A stretch of DNA of 64,000 nucleotides from CAWUKT01 sp963923035 (GTDB lineage: Bacteria; Bacteroidota; Bacteroidia; J057; JADKCL01): contig CAWUKT010000005.1 in assembly GCA_963923035.1 (NCBI GenBank), positions 93,459 through 157,458 of the forward strand. Reading direction: 5' to 3'. The notes beneath the pieces are model-generated. The model had not been told where the DNA came from. It ran no database searches and saw only the letters and a list, made by a program, of their open reading frames with translations. Each line of letters starts with the position of its first letter. The stretch's first letter is position 1. The position numbers were made by a program, and so were the translations under genes. This document shows positions 60,606 to 64,000 of this stretch, in pieces.

Positions 60606-63245
60606 CTACTGCTGAACCACAATTCGGCGGCGCGCAACCCGGACATCTCCCCGCCAGAATTCCACCAGGTAGATTCCATTCCGGGACAGATCAAATGTAC
60701 TGTGGGTCGCAGCCTCAAGGTTCTCGTAAACCACCTGTCCCAGCGCATTGGAAACCCGCAGCGTATAGGGCTCGCTGGTCGTTACCTGGAAGCTTCCCGA
60801 ACTCGGATTCGGAAATATCTGGATCGCGGTGGGGCGGTCTCCTTCCGGCAAGGACTGCTTGGATGAGGGACCCAGAATGAATTTGGCCTTCAGCTTCCGG
60901 TTATTATTCAATTGAAAGCTGTACACAGGATTCGTGGATTGAACGGCGCCATTGATGACCCAGGCCTGGAATACGTAGCCGCTGGCCGGCGTCGCTGTGG
61001 CCGTGACCTGGGTGCCCGCCGGATAGGTGCCCGCCCCGGAGACTGTCCCGCCATTGCTGGGCTTCGGGATCAAGGTCAGATCAAAGGTATTGCCGGAGTT
61101 GCTGCTGAAATTCGCCACTAGGTTCCGGTTTCCGCTCAGGGTGAAGGTATAGCTGGCACTGTTGCTCACCACGCTCCCCCCTTCCGTCCAATTGCTGAAC
61201 ACAAACCCGCTCGCCGGGGTCGCCGTGACCGTCACGCTACTGCCGCTGGCGAAGGTGCCCCCGCCAGCCGTCGTGCCGCCATTGCTGGGCGCACTGCTCG
61301 TGGACACCGTATAGTTGCTGGTGCTGGCCGTAAAGTTCGCCACCAGATTCCGGTTTCCGTTCAGGGTGAAGCTATAGCTGGCACTGTTGCTGACCACGTT
61401 TCCCCCTTCCGTCCAATTGCTGAACACAAACCCGCTCGCCGGGGTCGCTGTGACCGTTACACTGCTGCCGCTGGCAAAGGTGCCCCCGCCAGCCGTCGTG
61501 CCGCCATTGCTGGGCGCACTGCTCGTGGACACCGTATAGTTGCTGGTGCTGGCCGTAAAGTTCGCCACCAGATTCCGGTTTCCGTTCAGGGTGAAGCTAT
61601 AGCTGGCACTGTTGCTGACCACGTTTCCCCCTTCCGTCCAATTGCTGAACACAAACCCGCTCGCCGGGGTCGCTGTGACCGTTACACTGCTGCCGCTGGC
61701 AAAGGTGCCCCCGCCAGCCGTCGTGCCGCCATTGCTGGGCGCACTGTTCGTGGACACCGTATAGTTGCTGCCTCCACAAAGGCTCCCCAACGCAAGGGTC
61801 GCGCCGGTCACGGAAATTGGATTCCGGGCAAATTCAGCGTAGGACTGGGCCTGGGCCGGCGTGACGCCAGGAGAAAGGTAATAGTGCGACCGGGTCGACG
61901 AAAAATAGCGCACATTGGGACCGCAGCCGATTCCGCCGTGCTTGCGGTCCGTACACAGGTCTGTCGTCAGGAAGAAGCCACTGCTTCCAAACGCCTGGTT
62001 GTCTCCCGTACACAGGTGATTGCCATTGCTGCCCGCATCATCGTAGTAGCTCCCCACGCCACCTTCGACCAGGCCCTGGCCCTGCTGAGACGGCGTCCCG
62101 ATACTCATATCGGTATCAAAATCGAATCCTGCCACGATCGAGCCGGGCGCTCCGGTGACCATTTGCCAGGTGGAATAAGTGGTAGGAACTACATCCGCCT
62201 GGCCATTGATCGTCACCCCATTGGGCGCGCCGTCGCTGTAAAACTGCATCCCGCTGGCATTGACCGGATCGAGGTCAAATACATCGTTGAACCCGCCCCC
62301 ACCGCTGATCGAGTGCAGGCGGTAGTCGAAATCATAGTCCACCCGGTATTCCGAGCAGGAAATGTCCAATTGCACGTACGCGCCACTCACTGCCCCCATC
62401 ACGCTCCGGATCGCCCGCACCGGACCGTCGATGGTCGCGATGATCGGGCCATTGGTCGCCGAGAAAATCTCTTCTGTCCGGTTGCAATTGCCGGGTGTGA
62501 TAAATGCCTGGTGCCGATCGAGAATGTCGGAGCCATTCGCCCCCGGCGCATTGATTTTGAGCTCACTCTCCGTCCAGCGACCGGTGAAGCGCAGGAAATA
62601 ATTGGCGGAGGACACCGCCGAGTTTTCCATGTTGAACTGCCCGTTGCACTCGTCATACAGGGCGATGTAGTCGCTCATGTCATAGTTTCCGAAGCCAAAA
62701 TCGTAGCTGACCAGATCGACCCCGGCTCCGGGATCCAGGTTGCCGGACTTTTGAAAGAGGTAGATATAGCCCAGCACCGCATTGTTCGTAGGGTCCTGCA
62801 AAGCGAGCTCGCAGGGATCTCCCGCTGTACCGGTAGGTGGCGCCACACAACTTGTGAGCTGCGGCCCGGCATCCCGGGCCATGAAGGCCAGTTCATCGTT
62901 GGTGTCGAAGTCAGGATCGGGATCGCTCCCGATGAACGTTTGGGCGTCGGCGTAAAAGGGAACGTCCCAGGCCACCTTCTTTTTGGAGCCGCGGCATCCG
63001 TTGGGCCCCCAGGGCGCTTCGATTTTGGCGACCAGTACCTCGTCGACCTGAATGGGGATTTGTACCCACTGGGCCCCATCATAGCGGAACCCCACGATAT
63101 CGTCCGGGGCGAGGTTGGCAATGCTGGTCAGGCAGGGGAGGTCACTCCCCGTCACCACCACCGGATCTTTGCTCCGGTCCGGTGATTGGGCCATCGAAAG
63201 ACAGCCGGCCGTAAAGGCGATTAGGAATATGAGCAGGTATTTCAT
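60606..63245 (-). CDS. Large T9SS-exported protein with tandem 75-residue repeats
   Basis: The ATG at 63245 starts a signal peptide (MKYLLIFLIAFTAGCLSMAQ); an extension to 63314 is not protein-like. 879 residues. The N-terminal about 470 residues are one Cys-containing domain (CLTSIANLAPDDIVGFRYDG, LYDECNGQFNMENSAVSSAN, YDFDYRLHSISGGGGFND) that I do not recognise. Three nearly identical 75-residue bacterial repeat domains follow (SNYTVSTSSAPSNGGTTAGG, SGFVFSNWTEGGNVVSNSAS), then a fourth, diverged copy (NGGTVSGAGTYPAGTQVTAT). A T9SS sorting domain is at the end (IFPNPSSGSFQVTTS to RRRIVVQQ). Likely a long surface adhesin or matrix protein. Confidence 0.87.
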   Translation of the reverse strand: MKYLLIFLIAFTAGCLSMAQSPDRSKDPVVVTGSDLPCLTSIANLAPDDIVGFRYDGAQWVQIPIQVDEVLVAKIEAPWGPNGCRGSKKKVAWDVPFYADAQTFIGSDPDPDFDTNDELAFMARDAGPQLTSCVAPPTGTAGDPCELALQDPTNNAVLGYIYLFQKSGNLDPGAGVDLVSYDFGFGNYDMSDYIALYDECNGQFNMENSAVSSANYFLRFTGRWTESELKINAPGANGSDILDRHQAFITPGNCNRTEEIFSATNGPIIATIDGPVRAIRSVMGAVSGAYVQLDISCSEYRVDYDFDYRLHSISGGGGFNDVFDLDPVNASGMQFYSDGAPNGVTINGQADVVPTTYSTWQMVTGAPGSIVAGFDFDTDMSIGTPSQQGQGLVEGGVGSYYDDAGSNGNHLCTGDNQAFGSSGFFLTTDLCTDRKHGGIGCGPNVRYFSSTRSHYYLSPGVTPAQAQSYAEFARNPISVTGATLALGSLCGGSNYTVSTNSAPSNGGTTAGGGTFASGSSVTVTATPASGFVFSNWTEGGNVVSNSASYSFTLNGNRNLVANFTASTSNYTVSTSSAPSNGGTTAGGGTFASGSSVTVTATPASGFVFSNWTEGGNVVSNSASYSFTLNGNRNLVANFTASTSNYTVSTSSAPSNGGTTAGGGTFASGSSVTVTATPASGFVFSNWTEGGSVVSNSASYTFTLSGNRNLVANFSSNSGNTFDLTLIPKPSNGGTVSGAGTYPAGTQVTATATPASGYVFQAWVINGAVQSTNPVYSFQLNNNRKLKAKFILGPSSKQSLPEGDRPTAIQIFPNPSSGSFQVTTSEPYTLRVSNALGQVVYENLEAATHSTFDLSRNGIYLVEFWRGDVRVARRRIVVQQ
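61094..61768 (-). repeat. Three tandem 225-bp direct repeats inside the T9SS gene
   Basis: The same string GCACTG(c/t)TCGTGGACACCGT begins at 61741, 61516 and 61291, exactly 225 bases apart. Each unit encodes one 75-residue repeat domain. The two inner copies look identical over long stretches at the DNA level, the outer ones differ at scattered bases, which points to recent duplication or gene conversion. Confidence 0.92.
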
Positions 63246-64000
63246 AGTGAGAAAGGTTGCAGAAAAATCGTTTTGAACGCAGGACGGACCACCGCCCGAC
63301 CTGTTGTCCCACATTAGCCATTTCCCACCGCTCCCCCTTCTCTGAATATGTCACCGTGTCGATTCGGTCTCTGAACGTGTCGCTGGGTGGGTACAGTGTG
63401 TTTGTCAACTCTTTGTTCATTTTCGTAGCGCTCCCCTTCTGTTTTCATTCTCATTCTCCCCATTCTTCCGCCTCCCTGCCGGCTTTTTGAATCCCCGGTT
63501 ACTTTTGCCTCGCTGCCCGCTTCTCTCTATCCGATTGCGCGGAAGCTGCTTCCATGAAGGGGGCTTTGCGGTCGTGAGGCCGTCCATTAGGCTCGTTGGT
63601 GGAAGAAACTACAACCAAAGCGAACATGGTGAGCGGAGGGGGCTCCCTAAAAGCCCTCTTCTTTCGGTCCCACAACCCGGCCAATCCGCCCCAATGACGA
63701 CGTCTTTCACCAAATCACTTCAATCTTCTACGGTTGAGAATCGTTTTTCCATTCCAGAATCTAACCCTTCACTGCCAAGGCCCAGATATTGGACCTCGAA
63801 GCCTCCCCATTCCACCAATTACACGGACCGTTCCACCAAAAACATAGAAACTTGGGCCCGATTTGTCGAAACTTCTACCAGTGACACTCCCCTATCGGGC
63901 ACGAACAGTGGAAACTTCGACCGATCGGGCCCAACTTTCCATCAAATAGAGACTGTGTAAAAACGCGTGCACAAATCAATTTATTTAACCCTCTGTTTTT
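63246..64000. other. Gene-free right end with inverted repeat and possible IS end
   Basis: No convincing gene in 755 bases; the longest frame (63487-63960) has no signal, no domain and unnatural Ser/Thr/Pro/Arg composition. TTGGGCCCGAT (63852-63862) and its reverse complement ATCGGGCCCAA (63924-63934) are ends of an imperfect inverted repeat of about 25 bases. The sequence from 63946 (GAGACTGTGTAAAAACG) resembles insertion-sequence terminal repeats. The element, if any, would lie outside the window. Confidence 0.35.

Noticed and set aside
61094..61768. CRISPR array or satellite repeat
   Set aside because: The repeats are 225 bp, in frame and encode protein domains, with no short repeat-spacer pattern.
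63487..63960. 157-codon + strand frame at the right end
   Set aside because: Ser/Thr/Pro/Arg-rich, crosses the inverted repeat and the IS-like end; no domain.

Overview
The window looks like chromosome from a Bacteroidota bacterium, most likely of the Saprospiria/Lewinella kind. The signs are many secreted proteins ending in a type IX secretion (T9SS) sorting domain, a TonB-dependent receptor with a DUF4249 lipoprotein, almost no Shine-Dalgarno sequences, and several promoters of the Bacteroidota form TTG-N20/21-TAnnTTTG. GC content is moderate (about 55 % by eye). There is no phage, plasmid or CRISPR signal; most of the window is vertically inherited-looking chromosome with accessory glycan and surface-protein modules. 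The organism assignment is inference from gene content.

Layout. 1-3986: the end of a LolA-like repeat protein, then a LodB flavoprotein / LodA quinoprotein oxidase pair. 4147-8946: NamZ-like muramidase lipoprotein, a TonB receptor/DUF4249 pair, and tRNA-His with its own promoter and terminator. 9100-17398: a surface-glycan cluster (GT-B enzyme, double-GT2 enzyme, two methyltransferases, GT4 enzyme, polysaccharide deacetylase, ATP-grasp-like protein). 17622-29886: lipoproteins, a cytidylate-kinase-like protein, a DUF5060 glycosidase-like protein, J-domain and DUF4258 proteins, a collagen-like Gly-rich secreted protein, a sortilin/BNR propeller protein and a TMTC-like membrane TPR protein. 29883-35448: a second glycan block (GT2, GT-A-like protein, DUF3800 protein) with a tightly overlapped ACP-KASIII-GT2-GNAT operon. 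35535-37414: an unknown protein, rdgB and udk behind a consensus promoter. 37422-40651: FG-GAP T9SS protein, a cysteine-less rhodanese and a candidate exported papain-like effector. 40743-42926: rpsA with promoter and terminator. 42971-55687: DinB-like protein, several T9SS proteins, a HerA/DUF853 ATPase, a DUF58 protein and a helical-repeat protein. 56200-59745: smc. 59905-63245: an unknown protein and a large T9SS protein with 225-bp tandem repeats. 63246-64000: apparently non-coding, with inverted repeats and a possible IS end.

How the genes fit together. Housekeeping functions are scattered (rpsA, smc, rdgB, udk, tRNA-His). The main theme is the cell envelope: two glycan-assembly regions, a deacetylase, an acyl-transfer operon, a muramidase and a receptor for nutrient uptake, plus at least seven proteins exported through T9SS, whose machinery is not in this window. 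The three parts most worth a second look are the ACP-KASIII-GT2-GNAT operon (32677-35448), the LodA/LodB pair (965-3986), and the candidate contractile-injection/polymorphic effector next to a degenerate rhodanese (39335-40651).
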